Of a stretch of DNA of 36,697 bases, positions 1 to 8,201 are shown piece after piece. The stretch spans positions 1 through 36,697 of the forward strand of contig JAJZNV010000017.1 of assembly GCA_021852265.1 (NCBI GenBank), read 5' to 3'. Origin of the DNA: Nanobdellota archaeon. GTDB taxonomy: Archaea; Nanobdellota; Nanobdellia; Parvarchaeales; Parvarchaeaceae. Both the position numbers and the translations under genes were made by a program. A model generated the notes under the pieces. The model did not search any database, was not told the origin of the DNA, and saw only the letters and a list, made by a program, of their open reading frames with translations. Within the stretch, counting starts at the first letter, position 1. Each line of letters opens with the position of its first letter.

Positions 1-169
1 GTAAGACCTCATTCTAAGTCCCCATGAAGCACTTGAATCAGGAGATGATGTGCTGTAAATTTTAAAATTGGAGTACCCTCTACAAAAAAAATAAAAATGG
101 CAGGTATTCTTGATAGTGATGCTTATGTTTTAAGATTAAACTTAAATAAAGTAATGCCCTTTGTTTTTT
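1..169. other. Left-edge non-coding stretch
   Basis: I see no supportable gene here. All forward frames are interrupted by stops in the first 30 bases, and no open reverse frame of useful length enters from the left edge. The segment is A/T-rich from about 60 onward. It ends in a TATA-like box for the downstream surface protein. Confidence 0.6.
141..150 (+). promoter_or_regulatory. TATA-like box of the surface protein gene
   Basis: The stretch cttaaataaa is centred about 24 nt before the ATG at 170. That is the archaeal TATA-to-TSS distance, so transcription would begin at or next to this ATG. It supports ATG 170 over the TTG at 161. Confidence 0.5.
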
Positions 170-2182
170 ATGGGAAGGATAACTAGCATCTTATTACCCG
201 TAATGCTAATTATTGTGCTTATCGCGTTAGTATTTGTCTTTCTTTATACAGTTCAGTCCGAATCTCTTTTATCACCTGACGCAAATTTAGCAGGCATTAA
301 AAATATCAACTTTCTAGAAACGAATAATCCAAATTCGACAGCGTATTCAAGCAGTGGATCTGGCGCCTGTAGTCCTCCGATTATATCGCTCTCTGCTCCC
401 GTAATCAATGGATCTTCGGTCAGTGTTAATGGTGTTGTGACTCCAGGATCCGGATGTTCGATAGTGTCCATCACCTGGACTTGGGGCGACAACATTACAT
501 CTACCGGCTGGTTTCCGGCTTCACATGCGTATTTGAATAGCGGTACATATAACATAACTGCTACTGCACATCAATCAAATGGACAGACCTCATCAATATC
601 TACAACGGTAACAGTCACGGTTACAAACCATTCATACACTGCCTCAACCAGTGCGTCTTCATGCACGAGAACAAATAATGCAACTACCGGATATCCTGCC
701 TCACAGCACTACAATCCCTACACGCAGATTCCCGGCGGAATGTCAGAAGAATTTTCACAGAACATCTACGAAGGAGAGTCCGGTTTAAGTTTTGGTGTTT
801 ATAGTGGAACCGCATCAATTCTGGTCACTCAAGGAAATAATATACTCTATAACGGTTCCCTGACCGGTATGCCTTTTGATTATGTGATCGTCACTCCCGG
901 GCATAGTTTTGGCTGCATCAACTTTCTATCGAATGCGACGCCCATAGCCATAACCGTACATAATAAGGGAACAACACCTGTCTACTTTGCGTATAACCTC
1001 TATAACGCGTCAATTACTGCCAGCATCGCTTCTCTTATAATGTACCCTCCCCAATTTGCAGTAAATCTTGGACCACCCACAACGCCGAATAATACGGGAA
1101 TGTCATTCATCCTAAAGGCTCCAAATTACTCTGCTCCGACGCCATTGTCGATATGGATCGGAGAGGGATATTCTGGTTCTACTAAGTCCTGGTGGGCGCA
1201 GATTGGTTTTAACGACTGGAAAGGACACATGAACGTTTCTTATGCAGGCTGGGGCATCTTTTCTAATATCCAATCCGTAGGAAACCCGGGAGGAACGGAT
1301 TTAAATTACTCCCTTATCCCAGGAGATTATTACAATTTTACGATGGAGTTGATATCAAATACTACCTGGGCGTTTCTTGTGAATGGCGTCCCTATCCGAG
1401 AAGGGGCATTGAGTGGTTACTTCAATACTACTTCTGCGATAGCGAATTCGGGAGCTGACCTAGGTTTGGAAACTCTCACAGATTGGGGTGCGAGCGTAAA
1501 TATCACGAATCCAATAGATATACCCCTAGCTATGGAATTCAGAGTTAATGGACGGTGGATTCCGGCAAATACGCTTCAATTGAATGCCGTGGGTGAGAAT
1601 TGGTGGAATGGCAATGCGACTATCGCACGGGGAATAGATTTATGGGGTATCCAGGGGAACGTCCAAAATTCATCTATCAATAAGGGCAGGCTTTTATTTA
1701 GCGAATCGTCTCCACCGATAATCGATACTCCAATATGGCCGGAGACGCTGTACGGTTTCAATTCGTCGCTACAGCTTGGAACGCATGGTCCTGACATCTT
1801 GGAACCAAATATTACGACCAAAAAAGTAGTCTTATCCTCAACGAATGCGTCTGCTTATACATATGTAATCTTTCTGGGCAGTGATAAAAAAGTACTACAA
1901 ATGACGCCGGCTATAGTAAATGGAACTTATTCATTGAATGTCCCTGCTAATACGTCTGCAGTACAAGTATACGCCACGACAGGTTATAGCAAAAGCTATC
2001 AAGCTTTTTATCAAGCATTACAAAATAATATCACCTCTAATAAATCAGGTGTATCTGGCATCCCGGCCGGAACGGATCAAGTGGCTTATATTGAGTATGC
2101 ATTAATGGCAATAGTAGTTGTTATCGGAGGCATAATCGGTATATTCTTGGCTAAAAGATTTGGTATCTGGGCAGATAAATAA
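170..2182 (+). CDS. Membrane-anchored surface protein with PKD domain
   Basis: This 670-residue protein is predicted to be a cell-surface protein. A hydrophobic segment at about residues 5-28 acts as signal or anchor. A PKD-like beta-sandwich follows at about residues 65-150, with the ITWTWGDN and GTYNITATA strands. The middle is Ser/Thr/Asn-rich with many N-x-S/T sequons and jelly-roll-like, Trp-rich stretches. A second TM helix lies at about residues 643-664, followed by a short basic tail (AKRFGIWADK). Both termini therefore appear membrane-associated, with the bulk outside. A TTG at 161 would add three residues, but the TATA spacing favours ATG 170. PKD domains in archaeal envelopes usually mediate adhesion or S-layer packing. 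The exact role is not visible. Confidence 0.85.
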   Translation: MGRITSILLPVMLIIVLIALVFVFLYTVQSESLLSPDANLAGIKNINFLETNNPNSTAYSSSGSGACSPPIISLSAPVINGSSVSVNGVVTPGSGCSIVSITWTWGDNITSTGWFPASHAYLNSGTYNITATAHQSNGQTSSISTTVTVTVTNHSYTASTSASSCTRTNNATTGYPASQHYNPYTQIPGGMSEEFSQNIYEGESGLSFGVYSGTASILVTQGNNILYNGSLTGMPFDYVIVTPGHSFGCINFLSNATPIAITVHNKGTTPVYFAYNLYNASITASIASLIMYPPQFAVNLGPPTTPNNTGMSFILKAPNYSAPTPLSIWIGEGYSGSTKSWWAQIGFNDWKGHMNVSYAGWGIFSNIQSVGNPGGTDLNYSLIPGDYYNFTMELISNTTWAFLVNGVPIREGALSGYFNTTSAIANSGADLGLETLTDWGASVNITNPIDIPLAMEFRVNGRWIPANTLQLNAVGENWWNGNATIARGIDLWGIQGNVQNSSINKGRLLFSESSPPIIDTPIWPETLYGFNSSLQLGTHGPDILEPNITTKKVVLSSTNASAYTYVIFLGSDKKVLQMTPAIVNGTYSLNVPANTSAVQVYATTGYSKSYQAFYQALQNNITSNKSGVSGIPAGTDQVAYIEYALMAIVVVIGGIIGIFLAKRFGIWADK

Positions 2183-2323
2183 GCCGTAAGCTCAGATCCG
2201 GATGAAACTATAACTGCGGCATGCGTACATCGCTGCAATAGATTAAATATTCAATTAGCTGGTTCAGAGTGTTTATTATTAAGCACGGTGTTCAGTTTAA
2301 GTGGTGCTATTTTAGAGCGGTTT

Positions 2324-2959
2324 ATGTTCAAGAATAGGGAAGAAGCGGGTAAGATATTAGCTGAAAAACTTTCAATTTATAAAGATAAGGACAGCATAAT
2401 CATAGCAATACCGCGCGGAGGAGTAGTCATAGGGTACGAACTCGCTATGGCACTGAAAACGGGGCTGGACATAGTCATTGTGCGAAAACTTGGTTTTCCG
2501 TCGGATCCCGAGACTGCGATGGGCGCGATAGCGAGCGATGGCTCAGTAGTACTCGACACTGAAGGGATAACTTATCTGCAGGTATCCGAAAAGGAATTAA
2601 ACCGGGTGAAGTCCAGGGAGCTGAAAGAGGTAATAAGAAGAGAAAAGAAGTATCGTGGTAATAAAAGATTCCCTGACCTCAAAAAAAGAACTGTCATAAT
2701 GGCAGATGACGGAACGGCGACCGGACTTACAGCAATCGCCGCCATAAGGTTCATAAAGAAAAGACACCCGAAGAAGATTATATTCGCGGTGCCTACCGGA
2801 CCTTCCGAGGTGTTGGATAAAATTCGTCGCGAAGTGGATGAAGTAGTGGTCCTAGATACTCCTTATCCCTTTTTTGCAGTTGGTGCGGTATACGAAGATT
2901 TCCCACAGGTTTCTGATAGGGAAGTGATTTCACTTTTAAAGAAGGCTGGTAGAGAATAG
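2324..2959 (+). CDS. Phosphoribosyltransferase family protein
   Basis: This 211-residue protein resembles the stand-alone type I phosphoribosyltransferases. These start with a FxNREEAG-like segment and carry an IAIPRGGVVIGYELA strand-loop. The PRPP-binding loop is clear as RTVIMADDGTATGLTA at about residues 123-138, with paired acids before the small-residue loop. Substrate cannot be inferred; a purine/pyrimidine base or an unknown acceptor are possible. A GTG at 2288 would add 12 residues that do not match the family start, so ATG 2324 is preferred. The HIT-family gene follows after 3 nt, so the two are almost certainly cotranscribed. A nucleotide salvage or housecleaning role is an inference from this pairing. 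Confidence 0.85.
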   Translation: MFKNREEAGKILAEKLSIYKDKDSIIIAIPRGGVVIGYELAMALKTGLDIVIVRKLGFPSDPETAMGAIASDGSVVLDTEGITYLQVSEKELNRVKSRELKEVIRREKKYRGNKRFPDLKKRTVIMADDGTATGLTAIAAIRFIKKRHPKKIIFAVPTGPSEVLDKIRREVDEVVVLDTPYPFFAVGAVYEDFPQVSDREVISLLKKAGRE

Positions 2960-2962
2960 ACT

Positions 2963-3391
2963 ATGGATGAGGAATGTGCATTCTGTTCGATAGCAAATAA
3001 AACTGCGGGCTCAAAGATAGTCTTTCAAGACGAGGATTCGCTGGCATTTTTGGACAGCAGGCCGGTCTTTCACGGCCACTGCTTGTTGGTGCCGAAGCAG
3101 CACTTCAAAACGATAATGAGCGCACCGGATGAATTGGTTGAAAAGCTGTTTAAAAACGTGAAGTTACTTTCCAAGGCAGTTATGGACGCCATGCACTGTG
3201 ACGGCGTACTACTGATAATGAATAACGAGGTCAGCCAGAGTGTACCGCACCTTCACGTTCATGTTATCCCGAGAAAAAAGGGGGAAGTCCTCAAGGGATT
3301 TATGTGGCCGCGGCATCCGTATGAGAGTGCAGCCCAGATGGATACAACACAGCAAAGCATAGTAGAAGCCGTATCGCGGCTGATGCACTAA
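2963..3391 (+). CDS. HIT family nucleotide hydrolase/transferase
   Basis: This 142-residue histidine-triad protein has the catalytic H-x-H-x-H motif in VPHLHVHVIPR near residues 93-103. The N-terminal CAFC pair typically helps bind zinc in HIT proteins, and the GHCLLVPKQH strand is also characteristic. Family members hydrolyse dinucleoside polyphosphates or aminoacyl/phosphoramidate adenylates. The specific substrate here is unknown. It is the second gene of a two-gene unit with the phosphoribosyltransferase. It converges on a pilin-like gene, with an 87-nt intergenic region holding a likely terminator. Confidence 0.9.
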   Translation: MDEECAFCSIANKTAGSKIVFQDEDSLAFLDSRPVFHGHCLLVPKQHFKTIMSAPDELVEKLFKNVKLLSKAVMDAMHCDGVLLIMNNEVSQSVPHLHVHVIPRKKGEVLKGFMWPRHPYESAAQMDTTQQSIVEAVSRLMH

Positions 3392-3424
3392 AACCACTAG
3401 GATTATAAAAACCGATTCTAAATC

Positions 3425-3455
3425 AGACTAAAAAAGAAAGCGCCCTAAAATAGGG
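3425..3455 (-). terminator. Hairpin plus T-run terminator of pilin-like gene
   Basis: A 5-bp stem with a 3-nt loop (CCCTA-AAA-TAGGG, 3443-3455) lies just past the minus-strand pilin-like gene. On that strand it is followed by gcgctttcttttttag, a T-rich tract. The direction of the T-run favours termination of the minus-strand transcript. Confidence 0.45.
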
Positions 3456-3478
3456 ACAAAAATAAAAAGGTTTATTGC

Positions 3479-3991
3479 CTATGTACTAGACACCGTTCCT
3501 GAAACGGTTCCTGTAGCAACCTGTTTTACAGTACCTAAGCTGGACGAGGTAGAATATCCTATTTCCACCGTTGCACTATAGTGTCCACCGGTCGTTGGGC
3601 ACGTTTCTCCACCAAAACTAGTGGTGTTCACTATAAATGAATTTCCACTAGTAACGGCTCCCCCTCCTGAAAGATACCAAGTACTTCCTACCAATACTTT
3701 TGTACCATTGGCTGAAGCGGCTGAGAGCCCTGTCCCGGTCGTGACTGCAATCCAATTTATGGTCGCCGTAGAACCTGCGTCATTACCAAATTGTATTTGC
3801 AATCCCTTTGTAGGTCCACAAGTCTGTGCTATTGCATTAAATGGCGTAAAGCCAGTTACTGCAGGTCCAGTACTTGCCGTTGGGTTAAATATACCCAACG
3901 AATACAAAACAGCAGCTACTATCACAATGATTAATATGGCCCAGCCATATGTCATCATGTATTCTAATGCTGACTGTGCTTTTCTTTGCAT
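3479..3991 (-). CDS. Archaellin/pilin-like protein, class III signal peptide
   Basis: The protein has 170 residues. Its start MQRKAQSALEYMMTYGWAI is a textbook archaeal prepilin/archaellin signal: a short basic n-region, a likely cleavage KA|QSALEY with Glu at +5, then a hydrophobic helix to about residue 32. The mature part is Gly/Ser/Thr-rich beta-sheet material with two Cys. Such proteins are processed by a prepilin peptidase and polymerise through the N-terminal helix. No assembly ATPase or platform protein is encoded nearby. It could be a structural adhesive pilin or a minor subunit. Confidence 0.88.
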   Translation of the reverse strand: MQRKAQSALEYMMTYGWAILIIVIVAAVLYSLGIFNPTASTGPAVTGFTPFNAIAQTCGPTKGLQIQFGNDAGSTATINWIAVTTGTGLSAASANGTKVLVGSTWYLSGGGAVTSGNSFIVNTTSFGGETCPTTGGHYSATVEIGYSTSSSLGTVKQVATGTVSGTVSST

Positions 3992-4010
3992 AAAGTTTAG
4001 ATAAATTTCA

Positions 4011-4020
4011 AGTATTTAAG
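4011..4020 (-). promoter_or_regulatory. TATA-like box of pilin-like gene
   Basis: On the minus strand the sequence reads cttaaatact, centred about 24-25 nt before the ATG at 3991. This implies a leaderless transcript. Confidence 0.5.
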
Positions 4021-4048
4021 CATTTGTGAAAGAACTGAAAAAGCACAC

Positions 4049-4744
4049 CTAACTCTTCGCTAAGGGCAACTCAACGTACACAGATGGATTAGCCAGTTCC
4101 GTAAGATAAAACCCATAATCGCCGGCGGAAAGCCCTCCGATCAATAGCGTAGAATTATAGCTGAATGGAGAAGTGTAGTATTTTAAAATTCCGATAGTCC
4201 CATTCGGATAAAGGAGCGAAAGGCTGGTATTGCCAACAAATCCGCCTCCGTCAATGGTCACTGGATATGCCGTTGTTGTTTTTGTTGAGCCGGCTATAAG
4301 CGTATAATTGCCAGAAAGATATTCCAGGGTTATCGTGCTCTGGTTTTTAAATATCGCCAGATTTGATGATAAAAATGATTCGTTTGCAGTAGCGAGTGTA
4401 TCGGAACCGCAGGATACTATATTTGTGTTAGATATCAGGGCGGCTGGTTTTGAGCCTACACTTGTCAGGTAGACTATTATTATCCCCTTGGAGATACTGA
4501 CGTTGTAGGACTGCACACCTTGCAGGTTACTCATATTCAATAAATCAAGATCTGTCACCGTAGATAACCCTCCCGAATTTGAAACGGAGTTTATCCCCTG
4601 CGCTATCTGCGTGCAGATGGAATTCATAGAGACTGCAGCATAATTTATATTGGCTACATTCGCAAAGAAAACGGCTATAAACGCAACGATCCCTATCACG
4701 AAGCTTAAGTCTATAACAAACTCTACGGAGAACTGCCCCCTCAT
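4049..4744 (-). CDS. Pilin-like protein, class III signal peptide
   Basis: From ATG 4744 the protein has 231 residues and starts MRGQFSVEFVIDLSFVIG. This gives a predicted prepilin cleavage RG|QFSVEF with Glu at +5, followed by a long hydrophobic helix to about residue 30. The remainder is Ser/Asn-rich and extracellular in character, with several sequons. An in-frame ATG at 4789 would add 15 residues before the signal. The box atattaatac (4767-4776), about 27 nt before 4744, and the position of the cleavage motif support the inner start. It lies upstream of the 3479-3991 pilin-like gene in the same direction but probably has its own promoter. Confidence 0.82.
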   Translation of the reverse strand: MRGQFSVEFVIDLSFVIGIVAFIAVFFANVANINYAAVSMNSICTQIAQGINSVSNSGGLSTVTDLDLLNMSNLQGVQSYNVSISKGIIIVYLTSVGSKPAALISNTNIVSCGSDTLATANESFLSSNLAIFKNQSTITLEYLSGNYTLIAGSTKTTTAYPVTIDGGGFVGNTSLSLLYPNGTIGILKYYTSPFSYNSTLLIGGLSAGDYGFYLTELANPSVYVELPLAKS

Positions 4745-4805
4745 AGGATATCCTAAAAAATGCATAGTATTAATATGATACCCATTCATATACTAATTAA
4801 CACTT

Positions 4806-5615
4806 ATGGCACCGAACGCAGGAGATAAGAGCCTGGATACCATACTTGTTTCTGATTTAGTCGATAGAAGTTCTGCTATAGGATTAAAGCACGGTTTGGT
4901 ACAGTTATCGCTTTATAGGTACTTGGAGACAACGCGAAACGTTGGCTGGGTGGAAATGGAATACCCTTTAAAATATATTGAAACATTCAAAGCCAAAAAA
5001 TACCAAAAAGAGCGCCATAGACATAACAGGCATAACAGGCACATGCCGTCTGGCATCGAGTACAAAGACCATGCTTTCACCTGGGCGGTAGACTTGGCAC
5101 TCATTTACAAGGATGGCGATAAACGGGTGTGCGAGTTTATAGAAGTCGAAACTATAAACATATCAGAATATTGGGAGAGGTTCTCGAACATACGTTCAAA
5201 AATAAATAAGGTCGAGACTATCTGCAAAAACAAGCACATTAATCTGATACTTAATGATATTGATGAGGTCAGATTTTCATTGGCGCTGAATGCAGGGGGT
5301 TTAAGCGATGATGAGAGAGAAAGGCTTGTCTCTGAATTCACGGAGAGATTTGATGGCGTGGAATACAAGAATGGCGTTAAAGCGTTCAACCTTTATATAT
5401 TGAAGGGCGATGTTTATAAATTCTGCCCAAAGAATCTCAACGAAAAAATGCTAAAGGCTGTCGGTTATTTGCACCCACAGGGAGACGCGTGGAGAGAACC
5501 ATTCAAGGAAGTAATGACTGCTGCATACCGCGAAATAAAGAAACAGAGCAGTGATGAAATCAGCAGCCTTTACACCATAAAACCATTTAAAAGCACGAGT
5601 CAGTCCGCACATTAA
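4806..5615 (+). CDS. Unknown protein, possible PD-(D/E)XK-like core
   Basis: I do not recognise this 269-residue soluble protein. It has no signal or TM segment. The central part reads WAVDLALIYKDGDKRVCEFI then EVET. This is an Asp, a beta-hairpin and an acidic E-x-E strand, then a helix rich in charged residues. The spacing resembles a PD-(D/E)XK nuclease core, but the usual Lys is absent, so this is only suggestive. A His/Arg/Asn-rich segment, HRHNRHNRHM at about residues 72-82, arises from a 9-bp tandem repeat. It is divergent from the 4049-4744 pilin-like gene and followed by the secFD promoter. It could also be a non-catalytic nucleic-acid-binding relative. Confidence 0.75.
   Translation: MAPNAGDKSLDTILVSDLVDRSSAIGLKHGLVQLSLYRYLETTRNVGWVEMEYPLKYIETFKAKKYQKERHRHNRHNRHMPSGIEYKDHAFTWAVDLALIYKDGDKRVCEFIEVETINISEYWERFSNIRSKINKVETICKNKHINLILNDIDEVRFSLALNAGGLSDDERERLVSEFTERFDGVEYKNGVKAFNLYILKGDVYKFCPKNLNEKMLKAVGYLHPQGDAWREPFKEVMTAAYREIKKQSSDEISSLYTIKPFKSTSQSAH
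5022..5039 (+). repeat. Two tandem copies of a 9-bp unit inside a CDS
   Basis: The unit cataacagg occurs twice head to tail and encodes the repeated H-N-R part of a His/Arg/Asn-rich loop. It is in frame (9 bp), so slippage would change the loop length without breaking the reading frame. Confidence 0.7.
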
Positions 5616-5644
5616 CGGCACCCGGTTCTTAAAAAACTTTTTTA

Positions 5645-5655
5645 TAGTATAAATA
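5645..5655 (+). promoter_or_regulatory. TATA-like box of the secFD operon
   Basis: The stretch agtataaatac is centred about 26 nt before the secF ATG at 5676. This predicts a leaderless secFD transcript. A T-run just before it (ctttttta, about 5638-5645) may also terminate the preceding gene. Confidence 0.6.
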
Positions 5656-5675
5656 CATCGGATTTATAGACTTTT

Positions 5676-6617
5676 ATGAAGGGTATAAGGAAGACTCTAA
5701 ATGCTTCGATAGATAAAGTAGTTGGATATTACCTGAAGAACTATAAAAAGATGGCGTTCATACCACTGGCGTTTATTATATTCTTCGCCGGATCTATAGC
5801 ATACCACTATTTCACAAGCGGAGGCCAATTGGTCAATGAGGACATCTCCCTTGCGGGCGGGATATCACTATCAATAAACACGAACCAAAGCGTGTCGCCC
5901 TCATTTATAACCTCAAATCTATCCAGCGCCCTCGGGAGCCCGGTTTCTGTTGCAGTCCTGCACTCTCCGCTTTCAAATGCGATAACCGGTTATTCCATAA
6001 CCGCCGGCAAAAACATAAATGCAACGCAGTTAACCGATGCTGCAGAGACGCTATTCGGCATAAAACTGACATCCGCAAATTCTAACATCGATTTCGTAAG
6101 CGCAGAGATAGCACAGGGTGCGATATATGATTCCCTTATCTTACTTGGTATGGCATTTGTCCTAGTAGCTGCAGTTTCTCTGTTCTATTTCAGAAATTAT
6201 TCCCAGGCACTTTCGAATGTTATAAGTATTGTCAGCGATGTCATAAACGTTGTCGGGGTGCTTGACCTCCTCGGCATAAGCTTTTCCACCGCATCTATAG
6301 CCGGTATACTGATGATAATGGGTTACTCTGCAGATAGAAACATCATACTCGCCACGAATATCTTAAAGAGAGGAGAAGCTAGCATGAAATATCGTCTTAT
6401 ACATACCATAAAGACTTCGCTTACAATGGACGCCGCCGCGCTCATAACATTCATAGTGCTGTTCTTCGGCACCTCCAATGCAATAATACAGAATATTGCT
6501 GTAATTCTTATATTTGGAGTCCTGTTCGATGACTTCACCGTCTGGATATTGAATGGATCTATACAATTGGCAGGGATGAATTACAAGGAGACCGCTGGAG
6601 AAAGCAAGGCAGTATGA
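5676..6617 (+). CDS. secF: Protein-export membrane protein SecF
   Basis: This 313-residue protein is the SecF subunit of the SecDF complex, which assists Sec translocation from the outside of the membrane. TM1 is at about residues 27-47. An extracytoplasmic domain with a GGISLSIN strand follows. Five C-terminal TM helices include the family signature GYSADRNIILATNILKRGE at about residues 216-234. The order secF before secD with a 4-bp ATGA overlap is the usual archaeal arrangement. Archaeal SecDF lacks SecA as a partner and its energetics are not settled. The many exported pilin-like and surface proteins in this window would be clients of the Sec route. Confidence 0.95.
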   Translation: MKGIRKTLNASIDKVVGYYLKNYKKMAFIPLAFIIFFAGSIAYHYFTSGGQLVNEDISLAGGISLSINTNQSVSPSFITSNLSSALGSPVSVAVLHSPLSNAITGYSITAGKNINATQLTDAAETLFGIKLTSANSNIDFVSAEIAQGAIYDSLILLGMAFVLVAAVSLFYFRNYSQALSNVISIVSDVINVVGVLDLLGISFSTASIAGILMIMGYSADRNIILATNILKRGEASMKYRLIHTIKTSLTMDAAALITFIVLFFGTSNAIIQNIAVILIFGVLFDDFTVWILNGSIQLAGMNYKETAGESKAV

Positions 6618-8200
6618 CGGATTTTAAACAATTACTGAAAGACTGGAGGGTTATAGTCATGCTAGTGGCGATAGCAGTAGCGTTTCTCGCAATACAACCG
6701 AACATAACTGGGGTTAGCGGCGCACAGGTAATCTACTTATCCACAAACTCATTCCTCGGAAACCTAAGTGCACTTGGATCCACATCGCTTTCCACCGGCT
6801 CCATTATAACCTCGATAAACGGCATAAGCATCAGCAATGCACAACAATTTTATTCTCTTTTAAACAAAACCGCTCAGATAAATGCGACTCTCGTGCTTGG
6901 GTACAAAAATCAGGTATTCCCTTATGTTTACAATAGCGGAACCGTCAATATCTTCATCACAAAAGACACGATGCTTAATTCCACCTCTATCCAGGTACAG
7001 GATGTACAGTCAACCAATCTTAATTATGGACTTGATATAATCGGCGGAACACAAATAACTGTCGCCCCTAATTCTACAAAGACTACCAACAGTTCAGTGA
7101 TATCAGACCTGCAGAGTATACTTGAAACACGCCTGAATACCTTTGGTATAAGCGGGATAACCGTAAATGTCATACAGACCCTCTCGCAAGGTTCGTTCAT
7201 AATGGTCAGTATGCCAAATGTGGGAGAGAGTCAGGCACTATCACTGATCCAAAATCAGGGGATATTTTACGCTAAAATCAATAATCAGACTGTTTTCAAC
7301 AGTACAAATAAAAATGAGGGGATACTAAAGGTGTGTCTGACGTCGAGCTGTCCATACGGCGGCGAGCTTATGCCATCTCTGAACAATGGCGCTTACCAGT
7401 TTGACTTTGGCATAGAACTGAGCAGCCAGGCTGCCCAAAACTTCGCTTCGGCGACGAAAAACCTGTCTGTAAATGCAAATGGTTACCTGAGCGCACCTAT
7501 AGTGCTTTACCTTAATGGTAAACAAACATCTTCCCTGTTGATAGCCGCAAACTTAAAAGGACAGGCAGAACAAACGATACAGATAAGCGGATCCGCTCAA
7601 ACTTATCAGCAAGCTCTGGCCCAAATGAAAACCCTGCAATCCGTATTTGAAAGCGGGAGCCTTCCAACCCCTATAAAGGTAATTTCCATACAGTCCGTTT
7701 CGTCCAGTACTGGTTCACAGTTTATATCCGAGATTTACATTCTGCTTCTCGCGGCATTTGTTGCTATAAGTATAATTGTGTTCCTAAGATACATGGATTT
7801 CAGGGTCTCTTCACTGATACTCCTTACCAGTATCGCAGAGATCTTTATTGTTATAGGTGTAGCTGCACTTATCCACTGGACACTTGACATACCCAGCATA
7901 GCGGGTATAATCGCCAGTATAGGTATATCCGTCGACGATCAGATAATAATAACGGATGAAATAATAAGGGGTGCGGCACAGTCGGAATACACTTCCGTAA
8001 AGAAGAGAGTGAAGAGGGCGTTCTTCATAATATTCGTGTCGTTCTTCTCGTTCTCGGCCATAATGTTCCCTCTGCTTTTCTCGAGCGCAAGCCTGTTTAC
8101 CGGCTTCGCACTTACGACTATACTTGCTTCGCTCGTCGGGCTGCTTATAACTAGGCCTGCATATGCGCAGATTATCGGCAGGATAAAAGGGGTAGTTTGA
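6614..8200 (+). CDS. secD: Protein-export membrane protein SecD
   Basis: This 528-residue protein partners SecF. TM1 is at about residues 12-28. The P1-type periplasmic signature YGLDIIGGTQITV occurs near residue 138. SDLQSILETRLNTFGISG follows, matching the conserved RLNxxG region. The C-terminal five-TM bundle carries GISVDDQIIITDEI near residues 435-448. Between TM1 and the GLDIIGG motif lies an extra segment with GSIITSINGISISNAQQF (about residues 61-78), which looks PDZ-like. Start and stop are fixed by the ATGA overlap with secF and by the immediate GalT-like gene downstream (1-nt gap). Confidence 0.95.
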   Translation: MTDFKQLLKDWRVIVMLVAIAVAFLAIQPNITGVSGAQVIYLSTNSFLGNLSALGSTSLSTGSIITSINGISISNAQQFYSLLNKTAQINATLVLGYKNQVFPYVYNSGTVNIFITKDTMLNSTSIQVQDVQSTNLNYGLDIIGGTQITVAPNSTKTTNSSVISDLQSILETRLNTFGISGITVNVIQTLSQGSFIMVSMPNVGESQALSLIQNQGIFYAKINNQTVFNSTNKNEGILKVCLTSSCPYGGELMPSLNNGAYQFDFGIELSSQAAQNFASATKNLSVNANGYLSAPIVLYLNGKQTSSLLIAANLKGQAEQTIQISGSAQTYQQALAQMKTLQSVFESGSLPTPIKVISIQSVSSSTGSQFISEIYILLLAAFVAISIIVFLRYMDFRVSSLILLTSIAEIFIVIGVAALIHWTLDIPSIAGIIASIGISVDDQIIITDEIIRGAAQSEYTSVKKRVKRAFFIIFVSFFSFSAIMFPLLFSSASLFTGFALTTILASLVGLLITRPAYAQIIGRIKGVV

Positions 8201-8201
8201 T

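Noticed and set aside
97-189. 29-residue open frame before the surface protein
   Set aside because: It overlaps the surface protein start in another frame, has no recognisable feature, and the TATA box lies inside it.
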